A stretch of 64,000 nucleotides of DNA from Bdellovibrionota bacterium (GTDB lineage Bacteria; Bdellovibrionota; Bdellovibrionia; Bdellovibrionales; Bdellovibrionaceae): positions 34,857-98,856 of the forward strand of contig CAUJGP010000033.1 in NCBI GenBank assembly GCA_963170155.1, written 5' to 3'. Shown here piece after piece: positions 16,479 through 25,580 of this stretch. The notes under the pieces were generated by a model. That model was not told the origin of the DNA. It saw only the letters and a program-made list of their open reading frames with translations, and made no database searches. The translations under genes and the position numbers were made by a program. Within the stretch, counting starts at the first letter, position 1. The number at the start of each line of letters is the position of its first letter.

Positions 16479-19088
16479 TCATGGAGAGAGATTTCCAGAT
16501 GAAGGGTTTTCTGGCCATGCGTGCTTGGGATACCGTGCCTTAAGCGTTGGGCGCATTTCTAAATAAGCTCCTTTCCAGAACGACTCTAAATCATCCGTGG
16601 TTTGGAGTGGGCGTCCATGAGGACCCAATAAAATTAATCGCAACTTGATTCGTCCTTGTGCGATTCTAGGAGTTTCTGTCCAGCCAAAAGCATCTTGTAT
16701 CTTGAGTTCTAGATTGACTAATCCAGAAGGGTCATAATGAAGTGGCAGTTTTTTTCCTTTAGAAGTGATTAAATCTTCCGGCAGTTCTTGTGTGAAAAGA
16801 AGTTTTTGTTCATGAGATAGGGCATAGTAAAATAGTTCTGGCCAATTCTTTTCTCTAATATTCTGTAAGCTTTCTTCGCCGAGGCAGGCCATTTCAAGGG
16901 TGTCTTTTTCCCATTGTGATAAGTCTGGCCAGGACCAATGGGGCCATAGTTTCTGGGCGAGATTTAGGCGTAAAGACCATTGAATTAAAGAAGGGATTGT
17001 TTGTTTCCAAGATTCAAAAGATTGTCGCGCGATTTTAAGAAGAGTGTCTTGATTCATTTTTAAGGGTTTTAGACTCGGCTCTTCGAGTGGAAGATCCCGA
17101 AAATATTTTTGTTCTGAACTCATCCAGGATTCTTTTTCTGGAAAAAAAAGCTCTTCTTGTCGTGTTTCAATCTCACTTTCATAGAAATTCAAAATGGTAT
17201 TTTTGGATAGAGGGTGCGCCAGATCCACAATTGCATTTCCATTTGCTTCATGAGCGTGTCCCTGCAAGCAGAAGAAAAATTCTGTTTGACGAACTAAACT
17301 CAAATTTGAAAGTTCAACGCCTTTTTGTCCAACAACGCGGGCTTTACTTTCTCCTGTTTGACGGCGTCTGGCAATGCGGTCTGAGAAACATGAGAGCAGT
17401 AAAGGAGTGATATTTTTCGCCAACTCATCATGTTCAATTCTAGGTTTAAACATGGACTTTGAGCTTTTTATAGGTTCAGAAGCAAGAAGAGAAGACGAAG
17501 TTTCTTCTTTCTTATTTAAATTAATTTTATTTTCTTTTGCGTGGTTAAATAAAATTTTTGAAAGTTGTTTTAAAGATTGTTCATGAACTTTAAATTCAGA
17601 AGGGACTGATGTTTGGTTGAGAGCTTGGAGCCTCGGAATAAGATCAGAATCCTGAGCTTCAGTGAGGTGGCTTTCTAAATTTTCTTTTGACCATGGATCT
17701 CGTTCGTTGAGCAGAACGGCGATTTGGAGAGCTAAAGTTATTTGTTGTGATTGCATTCCTGAATACACCAGAGAAGCTAATCTTGGGTTGAGAGGAACTT
17801 TTTGAATCCATTGTCCTTTAGCGGTGAGTCGGTAGGGTGACGTTGGGTTTTCAATTAATCCAAGCTGGAATAACAATTGAATCCCGCGTTCGAGATTGTT
17901 TTGGTTTGGTTTTTCAAACCAGCTAAAATTATTGGGATCTGTAATTCCTAAATGAAGCAGTATGAGGGTGATATCCGTTAAGTCTTGATGGCTGATGTCT
18001 GAAGGAGCAAACTCAGGCATCGACTGATCGTCGAGTTTTGTCCAGAGGCGAAAGCAGCGACCAGGATACTGTCTCCCAGCACGCCCTTTTCTTTGCTCAG
18101 CGGAAGCTTTGCTAATGCGTGAGGTTTTCAGCCATGGAAACAGGCGTCGTTGATCCCATTGCAGTTCTCGGGATAATCCTGAGTCAATAACCGTATTCAC
18201 TCCATCAATGGTTAAGCTAGTTTCTGCGATGTTGGTGGCTAAAATAATTTTTGGCTTATTATTATTTTGCAGAACAATGTGTTGTTCTTTGAGGGAGAGA
18301 TGACCATGAAGAGGGCAAATTTTTCGTTGCAACTCTGGCCATCGTGAATGGGATATGAGATTTTTCTGCACCCTTTGAATTTCACTGAAACCAGGTAAAA
18401 AAACAAGGGTATGATAGGTATGGTTTGTTTGATGATCCTTTTTATTGTTATCAGGGGTTGTTTCAATAATTTTTGAGACAACCCGATCGATAAAAGCAGA
18501 ATTGGTATTCAGTTGTTGTGGACGTTGATCATAAAAAATTTCAATGGGATGAGTGCGTCCTGGCACTTGAATTAAATCCGCGGGAGATAAGTAGTTCAAA
18601 AGAGGTTTTGGGTCCATTGTTGCGGACATGACTATTATTTTTAAATCAGGACGTTGAAGCTGTTGCAACTCTCTGATCGCAGCAAGTCCAGTGTCGGTGT
18701 AAAGGTTTCTTTCATGAAATTCATCTAAAATGATGATCCCATACTCATTAAGATTCGGATTTTGTTGCAATTCTCTGAGGAGTAAAGCCTCTGTGACAAC
18801 GATTAATCGTGTCTGTTCTGAGGTGCGATCTTCAAATCGGACACGGTAGCCAACGTCATGACCTAATTTCCAACAGTTTTCTTCAGCAATTCTTTCTGCA
18901 GAAGCTCGTGCGGCAATCCTTCTTGGTTGTAGCATTAAGATTTTCAGGGGTGTTATGGATAAGAGATGAGGGGCGATGCGCGTGGTTTTACCGGCTCCAG
19001 GAGCTGCCATAATAAGTAAGTTTTGTTTTTGAGAGAAGCGTTTTTTAATCTCTTCGATAGCATCATCAACAGGAAGGTGTTGCTTCAA
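16479..19088 (-). CDS. hrpB: ATP-dependent RNA helicase HrpB
   Basis: The 869-residue length and domain order match HrpB, a DEAH-box helicase. Motif I is AAPGAGKTTRIAP (~32), motif II is DEFHER (~122), motif III is SATMD, motif V is ATNIAETSLTIDGV, and motif VI is QRKGRAGR. Helicase-associated winged-helix and ratchet regions follow, with the HrpB-specific C-terminal domain ending in LILLGPHGRPLQTTDDLESFW. HrpB is a cytoplasmic enzyme without a well-defined substrate in most bacteria. Its start codon overlaps the rsmI stop by 4 bases, so the two genes are translationally coupled, rsmI first. Confidence 0.93.
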   Translation of the reverse strand: MKQHLPVDDAIEEIKKRFSQKQNLLIMAAPGAGKTTRIAPHLLSITPLKILMLQPRRIAARASAERIAEENCWKLGHDVGYRVRFEDRTSEQTRLIVVTEALLLRELQQNPNLNEYGIIILDEFHERNLYTDTGLAAIRELQQLQRPDLKIIVMSATMDPKPLLNYLSPADLIQVPGRTHPIEIFYDQRPQQLNTNSAFIDRVVSKIIETTPDNNKKDHQTNHTYHTLVFLPGFSEIQRVQKNLISHSRWPELQRKICPLHGHLSLKEQHIVLQNNNKPKIILATNIAETSLTIDGVNTVIDSGLSRELQWDQRRLFPWLKTSRISKASAEQRKGRAGRQYPGRCFRLWTKLDDQSMPEFAPSDISHQDLTDITLILLHLGITDPNNFSWFEKPNQNNLERGIQLLFQLGLIENPTSPYRLTAKGQWIQKVPLNPRLASLVYSGMQSQQITLALQIAVLLNERDPWSKENLESHLTEAQDSDLIPRLQALNQTSVPSEFKVHEQSLKQLSKILFNHAKENKINLNKKEETSSSLLASEPIKSSKSMFKPRIEHDELAKNITPLLLSCFSDRIARRRQTGESKARVVGQKGVELSNLSLVRQTEFFFCLQGHAHEANGNAIVDLAHPLSKNTILNFYESEIETRQEELFFPEKESWMSSEQKYFRDLPLEEPSLKPLKMNQDTLLKIARQSFESWKQTIPSLIQWSLRLNLAQKLWPHWSWPDLSQWEKDTLEMACLGEESLQNIREKNWPELFYYALSHEQKLLFTQELPEDLITSKGKKLPLHYDPSGLVNLELKIQDAFGWTETPRIAQGRIKLRLILLGPHGRPLQTTDDLESFWKGAYLEMRPTLKARYPKHAWPENPSSGNLSP

Positions 19089-19804
19089 AATTTTCTCCTC
19101 TTTTTCATAGGAGTCTTGGAATGAGAGTTTTCTTTTCCAATTTTTTTATAGATCAGGGCGATGAATTCAGCTTTTTCTATACTTTGTCTTTTTAATTCAA
19201 TGATAATTTCATCAGGAGTCCCTTCAAAGACTCGTTCTTGCTCTTGTGTGAGATTGAGGCCCAGCAACATTGTTCGGCCTGAAAAATGCCGGTTGAGCTC
19301 TTCTAAGACTTTCATTAGGCGATAGGGAGTATCCATAAAGACCAAAGGCTCTTGAAGATTTTGAATTTTTTTAAAGGTTTGGAGTCGGAGGGTTGTATCG
19401 GCTGGGAGAAATCCTGCAAAATAAAATTGAGTGACCTTTTGAGAAACAAGACTTAATAGCACCATTAGGCTTGAAGCGCCAGGGACCGCAATCATCGAAA
19501 TTTTTTTGCTGCGGCACTTTTGTACAAGTTGATAGCCAGGATCATAAAAAGACGGTGTTCCACAGTCTGAAATCAGTGCGACCTCTGAGTTTTCACAAAG
19601 GCTCGTTAATTCTTTGAGATCTGATTCTTGAGAATGTTCATTAAGGAGAAAAAGAGGCTTATAGGATAAATCCAATTTTTTGAGAAAAGTGGATGCGACT
19701 CGCTTCTCTTCTCCAATGATGTAATCTGCTTTTTGCAGCACCTCAAGAGCTCTTAGAGTAATATCTTTAGGATGACCAATGGGAGTTGCGACAATATATA
19801 GCAT
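19085..19804 (-). CDS. rsmI: 16S rRNA 2'-O-methyltransferase RsmI
   Basis: The 239-residue product begins with LYIVATPIGHPKDITLRAL, the RsmI signature that forms part of the tetrapyrrole-methylase-fold SAM site. It continues with ALISDCGTPSFYDPGYQLV and AVPGASSLMVLLSLV, the other SAM-binding loops. RsmI methylates the ribose of C1402 in the 16S decoding centre. Usual family length is about 280; this copy ends earlier and lacks much of the C-terminal extension, with a basic Lys/Arg tail instead. It is the first gene of a two-gene operon with hrpB. Confidence 0.88.
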   Translation of the reverse strand: MLYIVATPIGHPKDITLRALEVLQKADYIIGEEKRVASTFLKKLDLSYKPLFLLNEHSQESDLKELTSLCENSEVALISDCGTPSFYDPGYQLVQKCRSKKISMIAVPGASSLMVLLSLVSQKVTQFYFAGFLPADTTLRLQTFKKIQNLQEPLVFMDTPYRLMKVLEELNRHFSGRTMLLGLNLTQEQERVFEGTPDEIIIELKRQSIEKAEFIALIYKKIGKENSHSKTPMKKRRKF

Positions 19805-19925
19805 AGCGTTTATCCTACTGTATTTTGTAGAAGTTTCAATGAACTTTCTTTATTGAAAATCGAACTTTTCCGATTTTTTTAAACAGCATTATACGCATAG
19901 TTTTTTTAATCAATTGTGAGCATTT

Positions 19926-19950
19926 GAAAAGAAATGGGTCATTTCTTTTC
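19926..19950 (-). terminator. Hairpin, probable terminator of the gene at 19972
   Basis: An 11-bp perfect stem (GAAAAGAAATG at 19926-19936 with CATTTCTTTTC at 19940-19950) has a 3-base loop and lies ~20 bases after the stop of the minus-strand gene at 19972-21045. The stem itself is AT-rich and no clean T-run follows, so transcript processing or protection is an alternative role. Confidence 0.45.
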
Positions 19951-19971
19951 TGAAAATTTGGCCAGATATGT

Positions 19972-21045
19972 TTATGCAACTCGAGTGTGAGGGTTTTTTA
20001 GATGGATGGGATTAAGAACGCAGTTGACGTGGAGAGTAAGGGTAGGCTCTTCACTTTCTTCATTCTGTAATTCGGGCCAAAAGGTATTTTCATACCCTTC
20101 TTTAATGCCAATCAGTTCTTCTCTGATGCGATAAAGTAAGCCTGCAGGAGAACCCAGAAGCCAGTCAATTTGAAAGGTGTAAAGACTTTGTTCTAAAAGC
20201 TCTGAACTTTGATTGGTAAAAAACTTTTCAGGCAAAGCGTGTACTAAATAGTGGCTGTGGGGTAGGTGATTCCGGAAGGCTTTGGTGAGAGAGTTTTTTA
20301 AAGATTCGTCGGATGGTTTTTGTTTGCAAGCTTTTAAAAACTGATAGTAGAGCATCGTTTCATTCGTTAGTAAATCAGGCGCATGAAAGTAATCTTTGAC
20401 GCTATCGATGTGTAGAGACTCATAAAGAACTTCTTTGCGTTTGGAGTTATAATAAATTGCAGAGATAGCTCTTAAGTTGCAGAGTAGAGAATTCAAAGTG
20501 TGGAGTGTGTTGAGACCAACCTCAGATAGATGCAGTTGAGTATCGAAAAGTAAAGGTTGAGATCGTTTTGATTCAAAATAATTGATACTGTCGATAAAGT
20601 TTAAAAGTGCATCTAATTGGATGCTTTCAGAAGAGCAAGATTGCTTTAAAATCTCGATGAGGCTTTGCTCGAGAGATTTTTCTAATTCCGTTTGCTGGAA
20701 GGACGGTTTGGTGTGTAAGAGCGGGTGAACTCTTTGGTGGGACCGTTGATAGACCTCATACAGAGGTTCAAGTCCTTGCCAAAGCTGAGAAATAAGTTGA
20801 TTTTCTTTGGTTGAGGGATTGCCTTCTTTAATATTTCTTAAGATTTTGTAGGCGGATAGTCCTAAAAGAGCATCTGTAAAATAAGGGAGTGGAGCGTAAG
20901 GGTGGCCTTCTGGTTCTTGAGAGAGATTAATATGGGTGTTTAATTGGAGGGGGCAACCAATGATTTTCGAGTTTTCCGCATATTGAATCTCTAGTCGAAT
21001 ATCAAGTTCGGGTCTCTCATTGCTCTCATGTATGGTAAAACTCAT
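19972..21045 (-). CDS. Conserved hypothetical protein (cytoplasmic)
   Basis: The 357-residue product has no signal peptide, no membrane segment and no catalytic motif that I recognise. It begins MSFTIHESNERPELDIRLEIQY and is rich in Leu/Gln/Ser with long predicted helices through the middle, ending in a short beta-like segment (PTLTLHVNCVLNPIHL). It is transcribed in the same direction as rsmI-hrpB but separated from rsmI by a strong hairpin. A 10-bp inverted repeat at 21061-21090 lies just upstream of its start and may control it. Function unknown. Confidence 0.6.
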   Translation of the reverse strand: MSFTIHESNERPELDIRLEIQYAENSKIIGCPLQLNTHINLSQEPEGHPYAPLPYFTDALLGLSAYKILRNIKEGNPSTKENQLISQLWQGLEPLYEVYQRSHQRVHPLLHTKPSFQQTELEKSLEQSLIEILKQSCSSESIQLDALLNFIDSINYFESKRSQPLLFDTQLHLSEVGLNTLHTLNSLLCNLRAISAIYYNSKRKEVLYESLHIDSVKDYFHAPDLLTNETMLYYQFLKACKQKPSDESLKNSLTKAFRNHLPHSHYLVHALPEKFFTNQSSELLEQSLYTFQIDWLLGSPAGLLYRIREELIGIKEGYENTFWPELQNEESEEPTLTLHVNCVLNPIHLKNPHTRVA

Positions 21046-21368
21046 TAGAACTCCCTAACAAATAATAAAATAGAAGGATCTTTTATTATTATCATTTGCT
21101 TGGATGAAATTTTTAAAGTCTTGATTGCAATTTCCCGCTGACTGTCGAGTTATCGTCAGAGTAAATGCTTTAAAATCTGCGTCAAAGGCCCAGGGAAGTG
21201 CGTATGATCATTTGCTTTGTTGATAAATGACCGCTGAGACTATAGTCTCCATACGAACAAATAAAGAGCTTCTTGCAAAAAACGGAAGCTTTTATTTCGT
21301 GGGTGCCGTTAAATTTGGAAAAGGCGAGGCATTCGACGGATTGGCAGGCTTTAGCTGGAGGAGGTAAC
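21046..21368. other. Intergenic region with an operator-like inverted repeat
   Basis: This stretch lies between the divergent genes at 19972 and 21369. It holds a perfect 10-bp inverted repeat, AATAATAAAA (21061-21070) and TTTTATTATT (21081-21090), 16 bases before the minus-strand start. The rest (21100-21368) shows no convincing gene; the weak minus ORF there has no RBS. Confidence 0.5.
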
Positions 21369-21527
21369 GTGTCTATTATCATTTTCTTTGGTTTCTCTCT
21401 TTTGGTTCTCTTTGTATCAACAGTGTATGTTGTTGTCTCAATTAAGAATCATATTCAACAGTGGAGAGGTCGTATGCAGAGCCGAGCTCTTATCAACTCA
21501 GCGAGAGGTTCAGGAGAGCGAGTGTGA
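21369..21527 (+). CDS. Small single-span membrane protein (52 aa)
   Basis: A GTG start at 21369 follows a near-perfect ribosome-binding site (GGAGGAGGTAAC). The 52-residue product begins with one hydrophobic segment (SIIIFFGFSLLVLFVSTVYV) and ends in a basic, Arg-rich tail, so it should sit in the inner membrane with its tail in the cytoplasm. The last codons overlap the GTG start of the next gene in a GTGTGA arrangement, which suggests translational coupling. The same frame is open further upstream (to 21273), but nothing there looks like a start. Function unknown. Confidence 0.55.
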   Translation: MSIIIFFGFSLLVLFVSTVYVVVSIKNHIQQWRGRMQSRALINSARGSGERV

Positions 21528-22282
21528 ATGCATTGAGGACATTCGTTTTTCTTTTTGTCATTTTGAAGTCCTACTTCGTTTTTGCATCTACTTTTTATCA
21601 AATTCAAGGTGGTTTCAGAACCACTCCTCAAAGTGCCAGCATAGAAGCCCAATATTTTTATAATGAAAAATTATGGGGAAGTGTGGATGGTGAACCTTTT
21701 TGGAAATATGGTTTTTGGAGAGTGGGTGGCTTTGCCGCACTTCATGGTCAAGTCGGAGTGAAGATTGAAGTCTTCCCCATCTCAATTTGGCAGATCCAGA
21801 TTCAAAGAAGTATGACTTCGCGATTTTATGATACTCAAACTATTGATTGTCAGTTGGTAGAGTGTCGTGGGGTTCTGCAGCGGGGAGGGATTAAAACAAG
21901 TCTTGCCTTGGCTTATAGCGATTATTTTCTTGTTCCGAGTTATTCAGTAACTGATTTAACTTTGAATTCCAGCGGTAAAAATTTTAGTAGTGAAGAGGAC
22001 AATCTTATTGCTGAGGGCCCAGGTGATCAATTAATGATGGTCCAATGGGCGCTTGGATGGAAATGGCGGGAGCAAAAATGGATTTTAGTCAATAAACAAT
22101 CCAGAATGGTCCGTAGCCGTGACTCCAATACTTCTCAATATCTTATTTGGAGTCAAAAGAGAGGTGATCATTTAAATTATTTTCTAGGGGGTGGAGCCTA
22201 TCAATCGAATCACTTAAAATCATCATTGTCTGCCGTGATGGGAGTGAATTGGTCTTTAGGGGAAAATTTATCTCTTTTTTAA
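21524..22282 (+). CDS. Exported, probable outer-membrane beta-barrel protein
   Basis: I place the start at GTG 21524, giving 252 residues that open with a good signal peptide (NALRTFVFLFVILKSYFVFAS). A start at 21461 would put 21 charged residues before it. The mature part is rich in Tyr/Trp/Gly and alternating strands (GGFRTTPQSASIEAQYFY, WGSVDGEPFWKYGFWRV), consistent with a small barrel, and ends ENLSLF with a terminal aromatic as barrels usually do. It overlaps the small membrane protein upstream by 4 bases and is followed 12 bases later by a methyltransferase gene. No specific function can be given. Confidence 0.6.
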   Translation: MNALRTFVFLFVILKSYFVFASTFYQIQGGFRTTPQSASIEAQYFYNEKLWGSVDGEPFWKYGFWRVGGFAALHGQVGVKIEVFPISIWQIQIQRSMTSRFYDTQTIDCQLVECRGVLQRGGIKTSLALAYSDYFLVPSYSVTDLTLNSSGKNFSSEEDNLIAEGPGDQLMMVQWALGWKWREQKWILVNKQSRMVRSRDSNTSQYLIWSQKRGDHLNYFLGGGAYQSNHLKSSLSAVMGVNWSLGENLSLF

Positions 22283-22294
22283 TGAGGTATTGAT

Positions 22295-23380
22295 ATGGAA
22301 GCATGGGAAACGGTTGAAAAGCAGTTGATGGATGTCAAGAAGCACTCGTGGACTTCTCTTTTGCAACTGTATGGTGTTTTAAGGTCTTGTTTTTATATTA
22401 CAGAATCTGTTCCTTTTTCGTTAGTTCGAGCTGAGGTTTTAAAAAATTTTAAAACTTTAAGCAAAAATGATTTCCAAAAACTAACTCAGATACTTGAAGA
22501 GATTTGGTTGTTGATTCAGCAAGACAGTGAACGGATCGCGGCGAGGCTCTATCCTGTCAGTGTGTTACGTCCTCATTGGTCTACATCTCACTGGTATCAT
22601 TTATTGCAAATATGGTTTCATGGTTATCAAAAAGGTTTTGTAAAAAAGTCTCGATTTAAAAATAAAGCCTTTGAAGCAACCTCGAGAGAAATATTGAGGG
22701 ATATTCCAGAGCATTATAAACAACAATATCGATATGCTGGAAATAGTTTTTTAGATCCAGATTCTATTAATATTTATGAGTTGCAGATGGAACTTATTTT
22801 TCTTGGCTCTTTTGATCCCATGAGACGATTGATATTAGCTCCCATGAAAAAACACTTTCGATTTTCAGAAGGTGAGGGACTCCGCTTTTTAGAAGTTGGT
22901 TGTGGTTCCGGAATGATGACGTCCTTTGTAAAAAAAGCTTTTCCTAAAGCTAAAATTACTCTTTTAGATGCTAGTCCCATTTATTTAAAAGAGGCTCAGA
23001 AAAATTTAATGGATTACACTCGTATTGATTTTATGCAGGGAGATGCTTTGGACTTGCCTTTTCGAGACGGCACTTTTGATGCTGTTTATTCTGGTTTTCT
23101 CTTTCATGAGATGACTATTGATGTCCGGAAAAAAGTTTTATCAGAGTCTTATCGGGTTTTAAAACAAAAGGGTTGGCTTGGTGTGGTTGATTTTATTCAG
23201 CACGACGATTGTCGTGAGTTGAACTGGGTCTTGGAGCAACCATGGTTTTTGAGACAAAGCCCTTATGTTAAAGAATACACTAAAAATAGTTTATCTGGAC
23301 TGTTGAAATACATTGGTTTTAATCCATTAGGGCTCGAACGGGGCTTTGTTGGAAAGGTTGTTTTTTGTGAACGGGATTAA
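22295..23380 (+). CDS. Class I SAM-dependent methyltransferase
   Basis: This is a 361-residue protein. The N-terminal ~190 residues are helical and unrecognised. From about 195 a standard Rossmann methyltransferase follows: FLEVGCGSGMMTSFVKK is motif I, ITLLDASPIYLKEA carries the acidic residue for the SAM ribose, FMQGDALDLPFRDGTFDAVY covers motifs II-III, and VLKQKGWLGVVDF is the post-motif strand. The closest general group is the UbiE/Methyltransf_11 type acting on small molecules; the substrate is unknown. It follows the barrel protein by 12 bases and is probably co-transcribed with it. Confidence 0.8.
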   Translation: MEAWETVEKQLMDVKKHSWTSLLQLYGVLRSCFYITESVPFSLVRAEVLKNFKTLSKNDFQKLTQILEEIWLLIQQDSERIAARLYPVSVLRPHWSTSHWYHLLQIWFHGYQKGFVKKSRFKNKAFEATSREILRDIPEHYKQQYRYAGNSFLDPDSINIYELQMELIFLGSFDPMRRLILAPMKKHFRFSEGEGLRFLEVGCGSGMMTSFVKKAFPKAKITLLDASPIYLKEAQKNLMDYTRIDFMQGDALDLPFRDGTFDAVYSGFLFHEMTIDVRKKVLSESYRVLKQKGWLGVVDFIQHDDCRELNWVLEQPWFLRQSPYVKEYTKNSLSGLLKYIGFNPLGLERGFVGKVVFCERD

Positions 23381-23494
23381 AGCTCTAACCATTCTTTGGT
23401 AATGTTAAAATTAAACAATAACTATTTGCATGTCTTTCAGTATTTGTTTGATCATGAAGGAGCTACAAATTAGCATCATAGAGAGGGCTCGTAT

Positions 23495-23510
23495 TTCCCA
23501 CTAGTGGGAA
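23495..23510. promoter_or_regulatory. 16-bp perfect palindrome upstream of the REC-PilZ gene
   Basis: TTCCCACTAGTGGGAA is fully self-complementary and ends 20 bases before the ATG at 23531, just upstream of the ribosome-binding site AGAGGTG. It could be a dimeric operator or, in RNA, a short hairpin near the RBS. I do not recognise the binding protein. Confidence 0.5.
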
Positions 23511-23530
23511 TCATTTTCTCAGAGGTGCTA

Positions 23531-24274
23531 ATGAGTTTTTTCAAGGATAAAAAAATATTGGTTGTCGATGATGAAGAGGGGATTCGAGATCTTGTCGTGG
23601 GTGAGCTCGAATTCAATGGGGCTATTTGCTATCAGGCCGAGAGCGGTCAAGGAGCTGTTGAGGTTTACAAGGCTCAAAAACTAAATGCTGTGATATCAGA
23701 CATTAGAATGCCAAACGGTGATGGGCTTTATTTTCTTGAGACAATCAGAGATTTGAATTTAGACCCTTGTACAATGATATTTATGACGGGTTTTTCTGAT
23801 ATTCCGTTAGAAGAGTTTTATGATCGTGGGGTTGAGGCTGTCATTGCTAAGCCATTTCGTTTGGAGCAATTGATGGCTACTTTGGAAATGGCTTTAACAG
23901 TTCCTCGAATGGCTTGGAGAAGAGCGGCTCGTGTTGTCGCTGTTTTGAATATTGAGTTAGATTGGGCTGGATTGAGTGCCCCTATTTTGACCAAAACATA
24001 CAATTTTGGTCGTGGTGGGATTTTTGTTCAAACAATGAAAAAAGATATGCCGAAAGTGGGTGCTCGCGCTCGATTTAAGATTTTTTATATTCATGAAGGT
24101 AAGGATGAGGTTTTAGCTGGAGAACTCATTGTACGTTGGGTTAGATCGGAGCCAGAATTAGGAATCCCTTCTGGTTTTGGTGCCGAATTTGTAGGAATGT
24201 CACAAGAACAAATGGATGAAATCGCTTCTATTACAGGACTTGCCCGTACGCGGGTTTATATCCCTAAGAAATAG
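23531..24274 (+). CDS. Response regulator with C-terminal PilZ domain
   Basis: I chose ATG 23531 because it is preceded by AGAGGTG at good spacing; an in-frame GTG 27 bases upstream lies on a palindrome. The 247-residue product has a receiver domain: acidic pair in LVVDDEEGIRD, phospho-acceptor Asp in VISDIRMPNGDG, Thr/Ser in FMTGFSD, and Lys in AVIAKPF. After it (~residues 130-240) comes a PilZ-like domain with a degenerate RxxxR (ARAAR region) and NFGRGGIFVQT, which matches the D/N-x-S/G-x-x-G PilZ core. PilZ binds cyclic di-GMP, so the protein would combine phosphorelay and c-di-GMP signals. It is single, with no kinase next to it. Confidence 0.85.
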   Translation: MSFFKDKKILVVDDEEGIRDLVVGELEFNGAICYQAESGQGAVEVYKAQKLNAVISDIRMPNGDGLYFLETIRDLNLDPCTMIFMTGFSDIPLEEFYDRGVEAVIAKPFRLEQLMATLEMALTVPRMAWRRAARVVAVLNIELDWAGLSAPILTKTYNFGRGGIFVQTMKKDMPKVGARARFKIFYIHEGKDEVLAGELIVRWVRSEPELGIPSGFGAEFVGMSQEQMDEIASITGLARTRVYIPKK

Positions 24275-24461
24275 GGACCATGAATTAGATTCTGAGTACT
24301 CTCTCTTGCATCTCTTTGGCTTGAGTTGTAGCCACTAAATATGTTGCCAAGTATCGATCAAAAATATTAAGTAAGAACCCTTAAAAGAGTCTCTGTCGCG
24401 AAATAGATTTTCAGTGTCGCCGACCGATTATATGGACTCTATGACAATAAAGAGGGGTTTC

Positions 24462-25430
24462 ATGATTTCACAATTTATAGATCATCATTTTCGACATTTT
24501 AATGCAGCGGCCTTAAGGGATGCATCGATTGGTTATAAAGCTCACTTAGATAAGGGTGGAAAGATGCTTGTCACTCTTGCGGGAGCCATGAGCACGGCAG
24601 AATTAGGGATTTCTTTAGCTGAAATGATTCGTCAAGGGAAAGTTCATGCCATTAGTTGCACGGGAGCTAACCTCGAAGAAGATGTTTTTAATTTGGTTGC
24701 TCACGATCATTATAAGAGAATACCTCATTATCGAGATTTGACGCCCGAAGAAGAATCCCAGCTTTTAAGTCAGCATTTGAATCGAGTGACAGATACATGC
24801 ATCCCTGAAGAAGAAGCCATTCGGCGCATTGAAAAAGTGGTGTTGGAAGAATGGCAAAAGGCGGATCGAGAAGGGGTTTCTTACTTTCCTCATGAGTTTA
24901 TGTATAAAATTTTGCTTTCCGGTCGATTGAAGCCTTTTTATCAAATTGAAGCTAAAGATTCTTGGCTTTTAGCTGCGGCAGAAAAAAATCTACCGATGGT
25001 GGTTCCAGGGTGGGAAGATTCTACCTTAGGAAATATTTTTGCGGGGCATTGTATCAAAGGTGATATAAAGAATGTGCATACAGTTAAGAGTGGAATTCAG
25101 TACATGATGAGTTTTGCAGAGTGGTACATGACCACTAGTAAAGCAGCTCCCTCTATTGGCTTCTTTCAAATTGGGGGTGGAATAGCGGGTGATTTTCCAA
25201 TTTGTGTTGTTCCCATGTTAAGCCAGGATTTACTTCATGATGACGTCAAGGTGTGGGATTACTTTTGTCAAATTAGTGATTCTACAACTAGCTATGGTTC
25301 CTATTCGGGTGCTGTTCCTAATGAGAAAATTACTTGGGGCAAGCTTTCAGTACAGTCGCCTAAGTTTATTATTGAATCTGATGCTTCTATTGTAGCTCCG
25401 TTGATTTTTGCCTATATTTTAGGTTGGTAA
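24462..25430 (+). CDS. Deoxyhypusine synthase-like / homospermidine synthase-like protein
   Basis: The 322-residue product (start ATG 24462, preceded by AGAGGGG) belongs to the deoxyhypusine synthase family. It has LVTLAGAMSTAELGISLAEM (NAD-binding strand-helix), SCTGANLEEDVFNLVAHDHY, and near the C-terminus KITWGKLSVQS, whose Lys corresponds to the catalytic lysine in the WGK motif of DHS. DHS moves a 4-aminobutyl group from spermidine to a Lys of eIF5A in eukaryotes and archaea. Bacteria have no eIF5A, and bacterial homologues studied elsewhere tend to be polyamine enzymes such as homospermidine synthase. Which applies here is not decided by sequence. The gene is monocistronic. Confidence 0.85.
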   Translation: MISQFIDHHFRHFNAAALRDASIGYKAHLDKGGKMLVTLAGAMSTAELGISLAEMIRQGKVHAISCTGANLEEDVFNLVAHDHYKRIPHYRDLTPEEESQLLSQHLNRVTDTCIPEEEAIRRIEKVVLEEWQKADREGVSYFPHEFMYKILLSGRLKPFYQIEAKDSWLLAAAEKNLPMVVPGWEDSTLGNIFAGHCIKGDIKNVHTVKSGIQYMMSFAEWYMTTSKAAPSIGFFQIGGGIAGDFPICVVPMLSQDLLHDDVKVWDYFCQISDSTTSYGSYSGAVPNEKITWGKLSVQSPKFIIESDASIVAPLIFAYILGW

Positions 25431-25580
25431 TAAGTCGTGAGATTGAAGGCTGTCAGAGAAATTCTGCAGCCTGAATTCTTTTGCAAGTGGTTAAAATGTT
25501 TCTTAGTTAGCAGATAACGATACCCCGCATTATAAATTAATGAATATCTTTTCGGTTTTAAGTCGATTACTACCTGTAGT

